Positions 54,145 to 63,130 of a DNA stretch of 64,000 nt are shown here, piece by piece. Within the stretch, counting starts at the first letter, position 1, and each line of letters begins with the position of its first letter. The notes under the pieces were generated by a model. The model was given only the letters and a program-made list of their open reading frames with translations, did no database searches and had not been told where the DNA came from. The position numbers and the translations under genes were made by a program. The DNA comes from Aestuariibacter sp. A3R04 (GTDB lineage Bacteria; Pseudomonadota; Gammaproteobacteria; Enterobacterales; Alteromonadaceae), in NCBI RefSeq assembly GCF_018860805.1, contig NZ_JAHKQR010000001.1:124001-188000 (forward strand), given 5' to 3'.

Positions 54145-56134
54145 ACAAACGCAAACAGTGATCAATGACGGGGTCCGGGCAAAGCCTTATGTACTGCGTG
54201 TAACCGGCAAGGCCTGGCGACTCTCACTCATGGCGTGTCTGGTGTTGATATCTACAGCCCTGGCTGGATACAGTTTATTTGAAATATTCCGACCCAATCG
54301 ATTTACCGAACTTGAAATGATTCAGTTGGGCCTGAGCATGGTGTTATTTCTCTGGCTTACTATGTCTTTTTGGACGGCAGTTATTGGCTTTTTGCTCAAG
54401 GTTTTTCGCATCGACCCCTTGTCGTTAAAACGGGAAATCACCGAAGGTGATAGTGCGTTGCCGGTACGTCAACGACATGCCATCGTTATGCCAGTGTACA
54501 ACGAAGACACCAAACACATTATGGTTGGCTTTGAAGCCTGTGTCAGAGAGGTGATGAAGACTGATGCGGCAGAACACTACGACTTTTATATGCTCAGTGA
54601 TACACAGGATGAACAGAAAGCCTCCGCAGAGTTGCGCGCGTGGAAACGCCTGCAGCAACGCTTAGGTGGGACAGCACCTGCCACTTTCTATCGTCGTCGA
54701 GAAGACAATTGGGGACGGAAAGTCGGCAACATTACCGATTTCTGTGAGCGCTGGGGTAGTCAGTACGAATCTATGCTGGTACTTGATGCTGATAGTGTGA
54801 TGTCGGCTGAGCGTATACTGGATTTAACCCGCCGCCTTGAAGCGAATACCGAGGCTGCGATGATTCAAACCATCCCAATGCCTGTGCGCCAGGACACCTT
54901 CTTCGGACGTTTTGTGCAATTTGCTGCTCATTTGTACAGTCCTATGCTGGCCACGGGGTTGTCATTCTGGCAGACAGACAGTGCTAACTATTGGGGTCAC
55001 AATGCGATTATTCGTGTAGCCCCTTTTATGCAGCATTGCGGCTTGCCCACATTAAAGGGGCGAGCCCCCTTTGGTGGTGACGTGCTTAGCCACGATTTTG
55101 TTGAGGCCGCTCTACTCCGTCGGGCTGGCTGGGAATGCTATTTGATTACTGATACAGATGGCTCCTATGAAGAGGTGCCGGGCAATTTGGTCGATTATGC
55201 TATTCGCGACAGACGCTGGGTGCAGGGCAATATTCAGCATCTTGGATTACTTAACATTAATGGCTTAAAAACCACAAACCGACTGCACTTTTTGTTCGGG
55301 GCATTTGCCTACATATCGTCGCTGCTGCTGTTCGTCATGCTAATGGCAGGCACCGCTGATGCATTGGTCAAAGCGTTAGTCGATCCGGTGTATTTCACGT
55401 CTGCCCATCAGTTGTTTCCCGATTGGCAAATTGCCAAGGAGGGCTTAATGATAGCCACCTTGTGGGGCACTATAGCCCTGCTTTTTATGCCCAAATTGCT
55501 GGGGCTCATTCTTGCTATGGTTCAAAGACGCAAAGACTTTGGCGGTTTTTTTCGTTTGCTGTTTGGCGGTGTAGCAGAATTGTTTATGGCGATTCTCATT
55601 GCTCCTGTGATGATGTTTTATCACAGCTACTTTGTGCTCAGTGTTTTTATAGGTCACCAGGTTAAATGGGAAGCGCAAACCCGCGAGGGCAGAATGGTGC
55701 CTTGGCGTGTGGCGATATCAAAGTCCATGACGATGACGGTACTGGCATTGGTGTGGGCTGGCACAACCTTTTACTACACACCGTCGCTGTTTTTGTGGTT
55801 ATTGCCCGTACTGACGGGCATGGTGTGTGCCGCCCCTATCATCAGGCTTTCCAGCAGTCCGGATTTTGGTCAGCTGTGTAGACGGGCGGGTATTTTCGTT
55901 ATTCAGGAAGAGCTTCGCGAGTCGCCGGTTCTGGTTTACGTGCGCAAGCAAATGGCAACGTTCGATATGGACGAACTGGACGACTCGACAGTAGACATTC
56001 CCACTTTGGCAGAAGAAGTGCCTCAGGCAATGGTTGTGCAGGATCTCAAGGCGCCCCCGTTGCCTAAACGGCCGTCAACTGGCGATGTGATCGCGGCCAT
56101 TGAACAGCAAGCCAAAGCCCGGCACGCCGCTTGA
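54122..56134 (+). CDS. opgH: glucans biosynthesis glucosyltransferase H
   Basis: OpgH (MdoH) is an inner-membrane GT2 glucosyltransferase that makes beta-1,2-glucan backbones from UDP-glucose and pushes them to the periplasm. The 670-residue protein is shorter than E. coli OpgH (847), mainly at the N terminus. It has two N-terminal helices, a cytoplasmic GT2 domain with the Asp motifs ('MLVLDADSVMSAERILDL'), the acceptor/QxxRW-type 'IRDRRWVQGNIQHL', and five to six C-terminal helices. The start could be ATG 54122 or 54128, inside opgG. A strong hairpin follows the stop codon. Confidence 0.95.
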   Translation: MCMRRCNEQTQTVINDGVRAKPYVLRVTGKAWRLSLMACLVLISTALAGYSLFEIFRPNRFTELEMIQLGLSMVLFLWLTMSFWTAVIGFLLKVFRIDPLSLKREITEGDSALPVRQRHAIVMPVYNEDTKHIMVGFEACVREVMKTDAAEHYDFYMLSDTQDEQKASAELRAWKRLQQRLGGTAPATFYRRREDNWGRKVGNITDFCERWGSQYESMLVLDADSVMSAERILDLTRRLEANTEAAMIQTIPMPVRQDTFFGRFVQFAAHLYSPMLATGLSFWQTDSANYWGHNAIIRVAPFMQHCGLPTLKGRAPFGGDVLSHDFVEAALLRRAGWECYLITDTDGSYEEVPGNLVDYAIRDRRWVQGNIQHLGLLNINGLKTTNRLHFLFGAFAYISSLLLFVMLMAGTADALVKALVDPVYFTSAHQLFPDWQIAKEGLMIATLWGTIALLFMPKLLGLILAMVQRRKDFGGFFRLLFGGVAELFMAILIAPVMMFYHSYFVLSVFIGHQVKWEAQTREGRMVPWRVAISKSMTMTVLALVWAGTTFYYTPSLFLWLLPVLTGMVCAAPIIRLSSSPDFGQLCRRAGIFVIQEELRESPVLVYVRKQMATFDMDELDDSTVDIPTLAEEVPQAMVVQDLKAPPLPKRPSTGDVIAAIEQQAKARHAA

Positions 56135-56144
56135 GCTTAACATG

Positions 56145-56172
56145 AGTACGCCTACCCGTCGGTAGGCGTACT
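56145..56172. terminator. terminator between opgH and the convergent membrane gene
   Basis: AGTACGCCTACC (56145-56156) pairs perfectly over 12 bp with GGTAGGCGTACT (56161-56172) around CGTC. It lies 10 bp after the opgH stop and 8 bp after the end of the convergent gene. T-runs are short, but the position between two convergent genes supports termination. Confidence 0.7.
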
Positions 56173-56180
56173 TTAACAGC

Positions 56181-58067
56181 TTATGCGTTGGGTTCTTCGC
56201 CAGAATTGTTGCGCAAATAGCCCGCTGCATCTTCATCTTCTTTCAGGGTAATTTTACCCTGATTTGCGTCACTACTGTGGGCGCGGGTTTGCTGGTTTAC
56301 TTGATGGATAACGCTGGCGCTTTGTAAGTCAGCTTCATTGGTAATAGATGCGATAGATTCGCGCTTTTTGAGAAAGTCCTTTATCTCACCCACAATGCCT
56401 TTTAATTCATCATCGTTTTTTGTCATGCCCATAAGAAACCGTGGGGTTTCCAGGTTATTGACACCACTGGTCGCGAAAATCGAACTGTAAATTCTGGTTG
56501 TAATGATCCATGGCGTAATAGAACTTTTTACCAATACATTTTCCGAACGGGTTGAGTCGTGAATTGACATGCCCGTGGAGAATTTAGACTCGTTAAACGT
56601 GCCTTCTGCCTTCACGTACATCAACATAGATTCAAACTTCATTTCTCCCCAAAACAAGTGTGAAGCGTTGTTGAGAATGTTGCCCGCTGCACTAAAAGCC
56701 ATCCAGGCAAAGCAGTACATTAACGCACTGCTGATAATACTAAACAGCGCAATAATGTGCGCTTCGGACAGGTTGCCGCCGGTGAAGCGCAACGTAGCAT
56801 CTCTTACTAAACTGATGGCATCGGCTACTTCCAGTACGAGTAAACTTAAAAACAGGTAACCCAAAAGTACGCAGGCCTGGGCTAAGATGGAAGGAAGTAT
56901 TTTTTGCGCAGTTTTTATTTCGCTGCCTTTTTCCTGAGCGAGTCGCGGTTGGGTTTCAATTAGTAACTCGCCGTCGAAACTGCCCTTGCCATCAGTTTGC
57001 TCCTTGAGTTTCGGATCCAGCTCCCGATAAATGCGGTTGGGAATTTCTTTATACCGGCGATTTGCCAGCACAATGTTCTCAAGGTTGATAAATATTTCAT
57101 TTGGATGAACGGATTCCTGGAGGTTTTCCCGGTATTCGCTGACCTCAGTTTGCGGAGTTACGCCATGCATTCTCGAAAGCAGTCCGGGTAATACCCCCGC
57201 CACTACCAGAACCATGGTAAAGCCGAGAATGGCCAGGTTTTTCCATGCACTGAAAACACCGTACTTTTCAATTGTGGCTGCCAGTTCTTCCGTCGACATA
57301 GGGATGACTGAATCCAGCCCAAACCCCACCACAACGGGTATTAGAATAGACAGTGCAATGAGTAAGGGGACTGACACTCCAGAGGCTTTTTGCAGCTGAG
57401 TATTTTTGCGACTGCTAATGGCAGTGCCAGCAGAGAACCACAACTTGAGTAAGTAAATTAGTAGCGCCAGTGACAGTACAGGCATAGCCAAGAGTTGCGC
57501 TTTTTCACCGGCAAGACCAGTGGACACAATGAATGTGACAATGAGAAACGATATCAGCGCTGCGGTGAAGCTAATCGCAAGGCTGCCCATTTCCTGCGCC
57601 AGGTTTCGCAACGGATGAGGTAAGAATGTCAACTTGGGAAAAACGGAATGTAACAGTCTGGCAATCCAGCCAAGGGGCTCGAGAAAGGTCGCGTTTTTTC
57701 GCCCCATCAGCATGGCGTGAAGCTGCTTGTCGTCGTATAGCACCACGCGCTGTTCAGCCTGAGCTGCATCGTGTTCCGAGCGGGAGCGGTTGTATGCCAG
57801 TGACGTGGGCACAGAACGACCGACAAAATAGCGAAATAACTGGAAAATCCCCACACCCAAATGCCGGCAGCCTGCGGCCAGCAACACAAAACCGAGAATG
57901 GCATAGGCGTAAGCGTACACCGGATTTGCTTTTAAGGCGCCCGCAACCATGAGAAGGGGAATGACACCACCGATAATCAATACTGCGCCGGTGACAGAAC
58001 GAAGTTTTCCTTCGGTTTTAAAGGGGTTTTTTATGCCTAACGTTTGGGAGCCAAAATCGTATGCCAT
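56181..58067 (-). CDS. large multi-helix membrane protein of unknown function
   Basis: A 628-residue protein with about ten hydrophobic helices in three groups (residues about 22-70, 170-300, 400-465) and hydrophilic segments between them. It begins 'MAYDFGSQTLGIKNPFKTEG'. A charged region at about 305-390 ('VHPNEIFINLENIVLANRRY') and the polar C-terminal 160 residues, containing 'SIHDSTRSENVLVKSSITPW' and an acidic tail, should lie in the cytoplasm. I do not recognise a family or motif. AAAGGA precedes its ATG. It is convergent with opgH, and a perfect inverted repeat lies about 170 bp upstream. Confidence 0.75.
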   Translation of the reverse strand: MAYDFGSQTLGIKNPFKTEGKLRSVTGAVLIIGGVIPLLMVAGALKANPVYAYAYAILGFVLLAAGCRHLGVGIFQLFRYFVGRSVPTSLAYNRSRSEHDAAQAEQRVVLYDDKQLHAMLMGRKNATFLEPLGWIARLLHSVFPKLTFLPHPLRNLAQEMGSLAISFTAALISFLIVTFIVSTGLAGEKAQLLAMPVLSLALLIYLLKLWFSAGTAISSRKNTQLQKASGVSVPLLIALSILIPVVVGFGLDSVIPMSTEELAATIEKYGVFSAWKNLAILGFTMVLVVAGVLPGLLSRMHGVTPQTEVSEYRENLQESVHPNEIFINLENIVLANRRYKEIPNRIYRELDPKLKEQTDGKGSFDGELLIETQPRLAQEKGSEIKTAQKILPSILAQACVLLGYLFLSLLVLEVADAISLVRDATLRFTGGNLSEAHIIALFSIISSALMYCFAWMAFSAAGNILNNASHLFWGEMKFESMLMYVKAEGTFNESKFSTGMSIHDSTRSENVLVKSSITPWIITTRIYSSIFATSGVNNLETPRFLMGMTKNDDELKGIVGEIKDFLKKRESIASITNEADLQSASVIHQVNQQTRAHSSDANQGKITLKEDEDAAGYLRNNSGEEPNA

Positions 58068-58235
58068 ATTGAAAGTCCTTTTAACAACATCTCGGGTAAA
58101 TGCACGGAGAACATACCCTTTGCAGGGTTTTTCTGCTCACAAGAACAGGTTTGTTAGTGTATGCCGCTACTGCTGTAGAAACAATAATGTTTTACTGAGT
58201 ATCGGTTTATCTGTTTGTTATTACGCTGAAAAATC

Positions 58236-58254
58236 GTGACAACGCTATTGTCAC
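58236..58254. promoter_or_regulatory. operator-like inverted repeat upstream of the membrane gene
   Basis: GTGACAA (58236-58242) and TTGTCAC (58248-58254) are perfect inverted repeats around CGCTA. The site lies 169 bp before the start of the unknown membrane protein gene and just past the yceI terminator, so it belongs to the promoter region of the former. The binding protein is unknown. Confidence 0.4.
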
Positions 58255-58290
58255 AGCCCATCATTTTGACGGTTGCCGGGTGCTTGACAT

Positions 58291-58312
58291 AAAAAAACGC
58301 AGCCTGGCTGCG
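58291..58312 (-). terminator. terminator of the nudE-cysQ-yceI operon
   Basis: On the minus strand, CGCAGC and GCTGCG form a perfect stem with a CAG loop, followed by seven Ts. It lies 31 bp after the yceI stop codon. Confidence 0.92.
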
Positions 58313-58343
58313 CTTCCATAACACTCGTAATGCAATGCTATTT

Positions 58344-58913
58344 TTATTGGGTAAACGCAACGGAAAATGTTACGGGAACGGCCAGGGTGATACTGTTTAG
58401 TTTGGCCACATCCTGAAGTGCTTTTACGCCGCCTTCGAGTTTGAACGATGATGCGCTTATTACCGTTGGGGCCGTCGTCGCTACGGTAAGGGTGTTGTCA
58501 TTCAGTTTATTTACTACTACCTGGAATGTGGCCGGTGCTGTTACACCGTGCAGGTTAATCTCACCTTCCACCGATGTCGTTTTACTTTGACCTGCGGCCA
58601 TTGATATCAGCTCGTCTGGTACGGTTGCAGAAAAAGTGGCGTTAGGGTAACTACTTGTTTCAAATAGCATTTCCTGCATTCGTGTATCACGAATATCAAT
58701 ATTGGTATTTACGCTACTAAGTGGTACGGTGACGGTGAGTTTGCCCTCATCTGATACATTGCCCTGGAGGCGGTCAAAGCTGTGAACTTCGGTCACCTGG
58801 GCATTTTTAGTGGTAAGGAAATTGAGACTGGAAGCATCAGTATCCAATGTCCAGGCTGCCGATACCGGCAGTGCAACACAGGCAGACAAGGCCAACAACG
58901 CGCGTTTAATCAT
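58344..58913 (-). CDS. YceI family periplasmic protein
   Basis: A 189-residue protein with a signal peptide ('ALLALSACVALPVSA') and a YceI lipocalin-like beta-barrel ('AAWTLDTDASSLNFLTTKNA', 'VPLSSVNTNIDIRDTRMQEM', 'LFETSSYPNATFSATV', 'GEINLHGVT'). Members of this fold bind isoprenoid or other lipids in the periplasm; the ligand here is unknown. Its start overlaps the cysQ stop by one base (TAATG), so it is the last gene of the nudE-cysQ-yceI operon. Confidence 0.9.
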   Translation of the reverse strand: MIKRALLALSACVALPVSAAWTLDTDASSLNFLTTKNAQVTEVHSFDRLQGNVSDEGKLTVTVPLSSVNTNIDIRDTRMQEMLFETSSYPNATFSATVPDELISMAAGQSKTTSVEGEINLHGVTAPATFQVVVNKLNDNTLTVATTAPTVISASSFKLEGGVKALQDVAKLNSITLAVPVTFSVAFTQ

Positions 58914-59749
58914 TATTCCTTCGCTCCTTTTTCATACTGAACAATATCCTGCCAGGGAACCCGTTGGTCTCCCAACACGATAAAGTCGGGGTTTTCCAGC
59001 GTATTACGCTGGTTGTAAGTAAGTGGCTCAAAATTAGCAGCAAGAATACTGCCACCGGCTTCAGAAACAATGCATTGAGATGCGCCGGTATCCCACTCTC
59101 CAGTTACGCCCAGACGCATAAATACGTCTGCTTTGCCTTCGGCGATAAAACACGATTTTAACGAGCAACTGCCCAGCGGAAGGGTTTGATACACCCGCTT
59201 GGCAGACATTCGCGAAAACACTTTATCTCTTGACTGGCGACGGCTAATCGCAATCATTACCACACTGTCGTGAGGGTCGTCCAGACGCCTGACATGGATT
59301 TGTTTCTCTTCATCGGGACAGGACTTGAATGCGCCTTTGCCTTTACTGGCGTAATACAGCGACTGACCCGGAGGCCAGAATATCACACCGATGACCGGCT
59401 CGTTGTTTTCAATTAGCGCAATGTTGACGGCGAAATCGCCACTGCGGGCAATAAACTCCTGTGTGCCATCGATGGGGTCAATCAGCCAGTAGCGCGTCCA
59501 TTCGCTGCGCTCCGCCAGGTTCGCATGTTTGTTTTCTTCAGAAAGAATGGGAATATCGGGGGTGGCGGCAAGCAACCGTTGATTAATAATATCGTTGGCA
59601 AGGTAATCTGCACTGGTTACGGGCGAATCATCGTCTTTGGTGTAGGCGTCAAAATCGCCTTTGTCATAAACAGAAAGGACCGCTTCGCCAGCTTCTACAG
59701 CCACTTCTTTGGCCAATGCCAATAGTACTTCGGGGGTGTCATCAGGCAT
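58913..59749 (-). CDS. cysQ: 3'(2'),5'-bisphosphate nucleotidase
   Basis: CysQ splits 3'-phosphoadenosine 5'-phosphate, a by-product of sulfate assimilation, to AMP and phosphate. The 278-residue protein belongs to the inositol monophosphatase fold. It has the metal-binding 'LIDPIDGTQEFIARSGDFAV' motif, the upstream Glu in 'ILSEENKH', and the second-motif 'EWDTGASQCIVSEAGG'. The ATG at 59749 overlaps the nudE end by eight bases, so translation is probably coupled. Confidence 0.95.
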   Translation of the reverse strand: MPDDTPEVLLALAKEVAVEAGEAVLSVYDKGDFDAYTKDDDSPVTSADYLANDIINQRLLAATPDIPILSEENKHANLAERSEWTRYWLIDPIDGTQEFIARSGDFAVNIALIENNEPVIGVIFWPPGQSLYYASKGKGAFKSCPDEEKQIHVRRLDDPHDSVVMIAISRRQSRDKVFSRMSAKRVYQTLPLGSCSLKSCFIAEGKADVFMRLGVTGEWDTGASQCIVSEAGGSILAANFEPLTYNQRNTLENPDFIVLGDQRVPWQDIVQYEKGAKE

Positions 59750-60317
59750 GAGATTTGTGCTCCTTTAACCACTTCTGAGCCAGAAATAGGGCGGCAATAC
59801 AGCGAGCTTCGGTAAAGTCTTTCCGGCCGAGGAGTTCATCGGCCTGGCACAGTGGCCAGTTAATTACTTCCAAAGGCTCAGGTTCGTCACCTTCAAGAGA
59901 TTTTGGAAATAAATTCCTGGCTACAACAATTGTCATTTGTGCATTAAAAAACGTAGGCGCCATACTAACGGTGTGAATGACGTGCAATTCACTGGCTGCG
60001 TAGCCAGCTTCTTCCTGCAGTTCACGGTTGGCCGCTTCAATTGGGGTCTCGCCGGGGTCGATGAGTCCTTTGGGAAACCCAAGTTGATAGTCGTGGGTGC
60101 CAGCTGCATATTCGCGAATGAGTACCATAGTGTCGTCATCAAGCATGGGCACAATCATTACTGCGCCCCGGTTGCCCCCCGCCATTCTTTCGAACTGGCG
60201 TTCTTCGCCATTGGAAAACGTGAGATCCAGCCGCTCAACCTTGAAAAGCCGGCTACGGGCAACTATTTCTCGGTGCCGGATTTGAGGTAATGTTTTGGCG
60301 GAATCTATTTTACTCAT
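59742..60317 (-). CDS. nudE: ADP compounds hydrolase NudE
   Basis: NudE is a Nudix hydrolase that splits ADP-ribose, NADH and diadenosine polyphosphates. The 191-residue product (E. coli 186) has the Nudix box 'GLIDPGETPIEAANRELQEE' followed by 'AGY' (GX5EX7REUXEEXGU). The start ATG 60317 has GGATAA upstream. It leads the operon nudE-cysQ-yceI and diverges from yrfG, which is near nudE in E. coli as well. Confidence 0.94.
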   Translation of the reverse strand: MSKIDSAKTLPQIRHREIVARSRLFKVERLDLTFSNGEERQFERMAGGNRGAVMIVPMLDDDTMVLIREYAAGTHDYQLGFPKGLIDPGETPIEAANRELQEEAGYAASELHVIHTVSMAPTFFNAQMTIVVARNLFPKSLEGDEPEPLEVINWPLCQADELLGRKDFTEARCIAALFLAQKWLKEHKSHA

Positions 60318-60366
60318 GTTTATCCGTTACAACTTTCGCTATGATTACTATCAATACTTAAGCTTA

Positions 60367-61077
60367 ATGTATTTGAAGGAAAATCGCTTGCCATTTCTGC
60401 CTTGGGACGAAATAGATACGGTTCTGCTCGATATGGATGGAACCTTACTCGATCTCCGCTTCGATAATCACTTTTGGATCGAACACTTGCCGAAAAAAAT
60501 CGCCGAACGGACGATGCAGCCGGTGGATGAAGTGAAATCTACCATGATGGCACACTATCAGCGGGTATTTGGTCAGATACAGTGGTATTGCCTTGATTAC
60601 TGGGCAGAACAACTAGACATGGACATCATGGCGGCAAAACGGGAAGTGGAACACCTTATTTCCATGCGGCCTGATACCCTGCCCTTTTTGGATGCATTGC
60701 ACGACAGCGGCAGACAGGTTGTATTAGTGACGAATGCCCACCCCGACAGTTTGTCTTTGAAAGTTGAACACACGCAACTTGATGCGCACATAGATACCCT
60801 TATCTCTACCCACGAATTCGGGGTCACAAAAGAATCTCAATCCCTGTGGCATCAGTTGCAGGAAAAATTGGGCTTCGAGCCTCACAGAACACTGTTTGTC
60901 GACGACAGCCTTCCCATTTTACACGCCGCACAAAAATTCGGCATTGGGCACTTACTCGCAGTGAATAACCCTGATAGCCAGCTACCCCATCGGGACATAG
61001 ATGATTTTCCCGCGGTAAGTGATTACCGAACGATGGTGAACGAAATTGTGTCTCACCCAGTGAAGAGGACGTCATGA
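60367..61077 (+). CDS. yrfG: GMP/IMP nucleotidase (HAD family)
   Basis: YrfG is a HAD-superfamily phosphatase that removes the phosphate from GMP and IMP. The 236-residue product has motif 1 'TVLLDMDGTLLDLRFDNHFW' with the nucleophile Asp, motif 2 'VLVTNAHPDSL', Lys in 'FGVTKESQSLW', and motif 4 'TLFVDDSLPIL'. The order and neighbouring residues are close to E. coli YrfG. The open frame begins at 60295 inside nudE; ATG 60367 is chosen to match the family length. It overlaps yjjX by four bases, and the two form a purine nucleotide clean-up pair. Confidence 0.92.
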   Translation: MYLKENRLPFLPWDEIDTVLLDMDGTLLDLRFDNHFWIEHLPKKIAERTMQPVDEVKSTMMAHYQRVFGQIQWYCLDYWAEQLDMDIMAAKREVEHLISMRPDTLPFLDALHDSGRQVVLVTNAHPDSLSLKVEHTQLDAHIDTLISTHEFGVTKESQSLWHQLQEKLGFEPHRTLFVDDSLPILHAAQKFGIGHLLAVNNPDSQLPHRDIDDFPAVSDYRTMVNEIVSHPVKRTS

Positions 61078-61622
61078 CGGTTTGTGTTGTCGGGTCGAAA
61101 AACCCGGTAAAAATGAATGCAGCTAAAGTAGCGTTAGAACAATCTTTACAAGGCGCTGTCCTGAAAGTGGTAGGGCAAGACGTACCTAGCGGTGTGCCGG
61201 ATCAGCCTATGAATGGGAGTGAAACACGGGAAGGCGCTATTAATCGCGTGAAGGCCTGTGTCGCAGGCGCCTCCGAAGAAGCTCGGCATAGACATTGGTT
61301 TATCGCTATTGAAGGTGGTGTTGACTTGTTCGAAGACGGGCCTGCTACGTTTGCCCATGTAGCGATTTACCACCGGGGGATTTGGTCTGTAGGTCGAAGT
61401 GCAAACCTGCCGTTGCCCGGTAAGGTATATCAAGCGCTTGTGGACGGTGGTGAGCTTGGTCCGGTCATGGATGCCATGTTCGATACTACGAATATAAAAC
61501 AAAAAGGCGGCGCCATTGGCCTTTTGACGAACCATCTGGCAACCCGACAAAGTGTTTACGAACAAGCGATTTTGCTGGCAATGGCAAGGTTTAATCACCC
61601 TGAGTTGTACGCGGAAGACTAA
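61074..61622 (+). CDS. yjjX: inosine/xanthosine triphosphatase
   Basis: YjjX hydrolyses ITP and XTP, which keeps deaminated purines out of nucleic acids. The 182-residue product shows the family start 'VVGSKNPVKMNAAKVAL', the 'GVPDQPMNGSETREGAINR' region and 'AIEGGVDLFEDGP'. It overlaps yrfG by four bases (ATGA). Its last 32 bp overlap the 3' end of the convergent fecR-like gene. Confidence 0.93.
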   Translation: MTVCVVGSKNPVKMNAAKVALEQSLQGAVLKVVGQDVPSGVPDQPMNGSETREGAINRVKACVAGASEEARHRHWFIAIEGGVDLFEDGPATFAHVAIYHRGIWSVGRSANLPLPGKVYQALVDGGELGPVMDAMFDTTNIKQKGGAIGLLTNHLATRQSVYEQAILLAMARFNHPELYAED

Positions 61623-62583
61623 TTGTCCACTGATCTCCTTCCTGGGATACTTGTGCGCCGGTTAGCGTTTCGACACTTTTTAAAAACGCCTCCGGGTTAG
61701 ACAGGGAAAACGTACCGGATAAGGATAGGTGCGCCAGTTCATTGTCACCGATACGTATCGTTTTTTGCTGGTATCGGTTAAAGGAGTCTATCGCAGTCTG
61801 AAGGGGCGTGTGGTCAAGTACGATGTGCTTGTGCTGCCAATCGGGAATACCTGCTTTTAATGGCGTTTTCAGGCGATATTTTTTCAGCTTCCCGCCTTGA
61901 TAGGTTAGTCCCCAGCCCGCTTCCACGGGAGCGTGATACAGCATTGCACTTTGAATTCCCACCGTGCCTTCATAGACTTCTAACGTCCACTGGCGCTCTC
62001 GTTTTTCTACGGTATAGGCGGTGCCAAGTGCAGTGAATGAAAATCCTTCATCAAGGGAAACGAAAAAAGGTCTTTGCGGATTGGGTTTTACATCGGCGAA
62101 AACCCGGCCCTGTAATAGGGTAATTGCTCGCTTTTCGCCTTCAAACTGCCATTCTACCCGAGTGCTTGTGTCCAGCGTAAGGTTGGAACCGTCGGGAAGC
62201 GAGACGTGAGAAACATCACCAATGGTGGTTTGAAGACGGTTAGCGGTATTCATTGCCATTGGGTTTTTCTCCGGCATAGTAACGAATAAGCACATAACGA
62301 CCGCTGCTGCCATCGCGGCAACGCCAGACATTTTTTTCCATTGAAACCGTCGGTGTGTCTGTTTCTCAGGAAGGGGGAGTAGGTTTTTGGGGAGTGAGCC
62401 GGCAACCAGAAAGGTATGTGCAACCTCTTCAAATGCGCGCTGATGCGCAACATCACTGTTGAGCCATTGCCTAAAACTTTCTGCATTGGCTTCTTGCGGG
62501 TTTTCGTCAATGGCCAACACCCAGAGTGTAGCCTCACTGAGTTGGTGCTGAGAAGGGGCGTGTTCGCGATTACTGGTTGTCAC
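61591..62583 (-). CDS. FecR family anti-sigma factor
   Basis: A 330-residue membrane regulator. It has the FecR N-terminal domain ('ATLWVLAIDENPQEANAESF', 'QWLNSDVAHQRAFEEVAHTF'), a membrane helix ('MSGVAAMAAAVVMCLFVTM', about 88-106), a periplasmic FecR domain ('TRVEWQFEGEKRAITLLQGR', 'VFADVKPNPQRPFFVSLDEG', 'GTAYTVE') and a C-terminal STN-like stretch ('TPLQTAIDSFNRYQQKTIRI'). It starts with GTG 62583, inside the end of the sigma factor gene. FecR proteins hold or activate their partner sigma factor in response to a TonB receptor. No such receptor gene lies downstream. Confidence 0.9.
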   Translation of the reverse strand: MTTSNREHAPSQHQLSEATLWVLAIDENPQEANAESFRQWLNSDVAHQRAFEEVAHTFLVAGSLPKNLLPLPEKQTHRRFQWKKMSGVAAMAAAVVMCLFVTMPEKNPMAMNTANRLQTTIGDVSHVSLPDGSNLTLDTSTRVEWQFEGEKRAITLLQGRVFADVKPNPQRPFFVSLDEGFSFTALGTAYTVEKRERQWTLEVYEGTVGIQSAMLYHAPVEAGWGLTYQGGKLKKYRLKTPLKAGIPDWQHKHIVLDHTPLQTAIDSFNRYQQKTIRIGDNELAHLSLSGTFSLSNPEAFLKSVETLTGAQVSQEGDQWTISLPRTTQGD

Positions 62584-63130
62584 GTTCTATTCGCTTTGTT
62601 GTCAATATCAGTAGAGCATCCCGCAAGTGCTTTCTTACACCGGCAATGGTTAGCCCGCACGTTTTAGCTATTACATCATAGGATTTATTTTCTATTCGGT
62701 GCAGAAAAAATACTTGTCTGCACTCCGCAGGTAATGCAGACCAATCCTGGATCATACATTCCAGCGCCTTTTGTTCAGATAGTCTGGTTTCAGGATCATT
62801 GTACGCAGAGGCCACCGGTGGAGCGACATCATCAATATCAACCAGATCCGGACTGCGCAGGGATTGCCTGAACCTGTCTGTCATCAGGTTGACTAGCATG
62901 GTGCGAAGATAAGCTTCTGTACAGCGCAGGGTGGCGAACTTATCATTTCGCTGCAGTCGAATGAATAATTCCTGTACCAACTCGTCGGCATCGGCACCGG
63001 AGGCGCCTTTTGCCAACGCTATGCGACGTAGCGTGGCTGCGTGCTGCAAATACAACTGAGTAAGCGCAGCATTGCGTTTGTCCGGTGTCGTGCTTTTTTG
63101 TTCAACGGGTAGGTCAGAGGCGAAAAGCAC
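62570..63130 (-). CDS. ECF-family RNA polymerase sigma factor (FecI-like)
   Basis: A 186-residue sigma factor with region 2 ('ATLRRIALAKGASGADADEL', 'VQELFIRLQRN') and region 4 ('CMIQDWSALPAECRQVFFLH', 'NKSYDVIAKTCGLTIAGVRK'). It pairs with the FecR-like gene, which it overlaps by 14 bp, so they are cotranscribed. The start is GTG 63130, with GGAGGA about nine bases upstream; a TTG at 63157 would add nine residues. The start lies inside the end of the aminotransferase gene (17-bp overlap), so it may be read on the same mRNA. Its target genes are unknown. Confidence 0.88.
   Translation of the reverse strand: MLFASDLPVEQKSTTPDKRNAALTQLYLQHAATLRRIALAKGASGADADELVQELFIRLQRNDKFATLRCTEAYLRTMLVNLMTDRFRQSLRSPDLVDIDDVAPPVASAYNDPETRLSEQKALECMIQDWSALPAECRQVFFLHRIENKSYDVIAKTCGLTIAGVRKHLRDALLILTTKRIERDNQ

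Noticed and set aside
54141..54170. ATG at 54141 as the opgH start
   Set aside because: It is in a different frame from the OpgH protein; the OpgH frame begins at 54122 or 54128.
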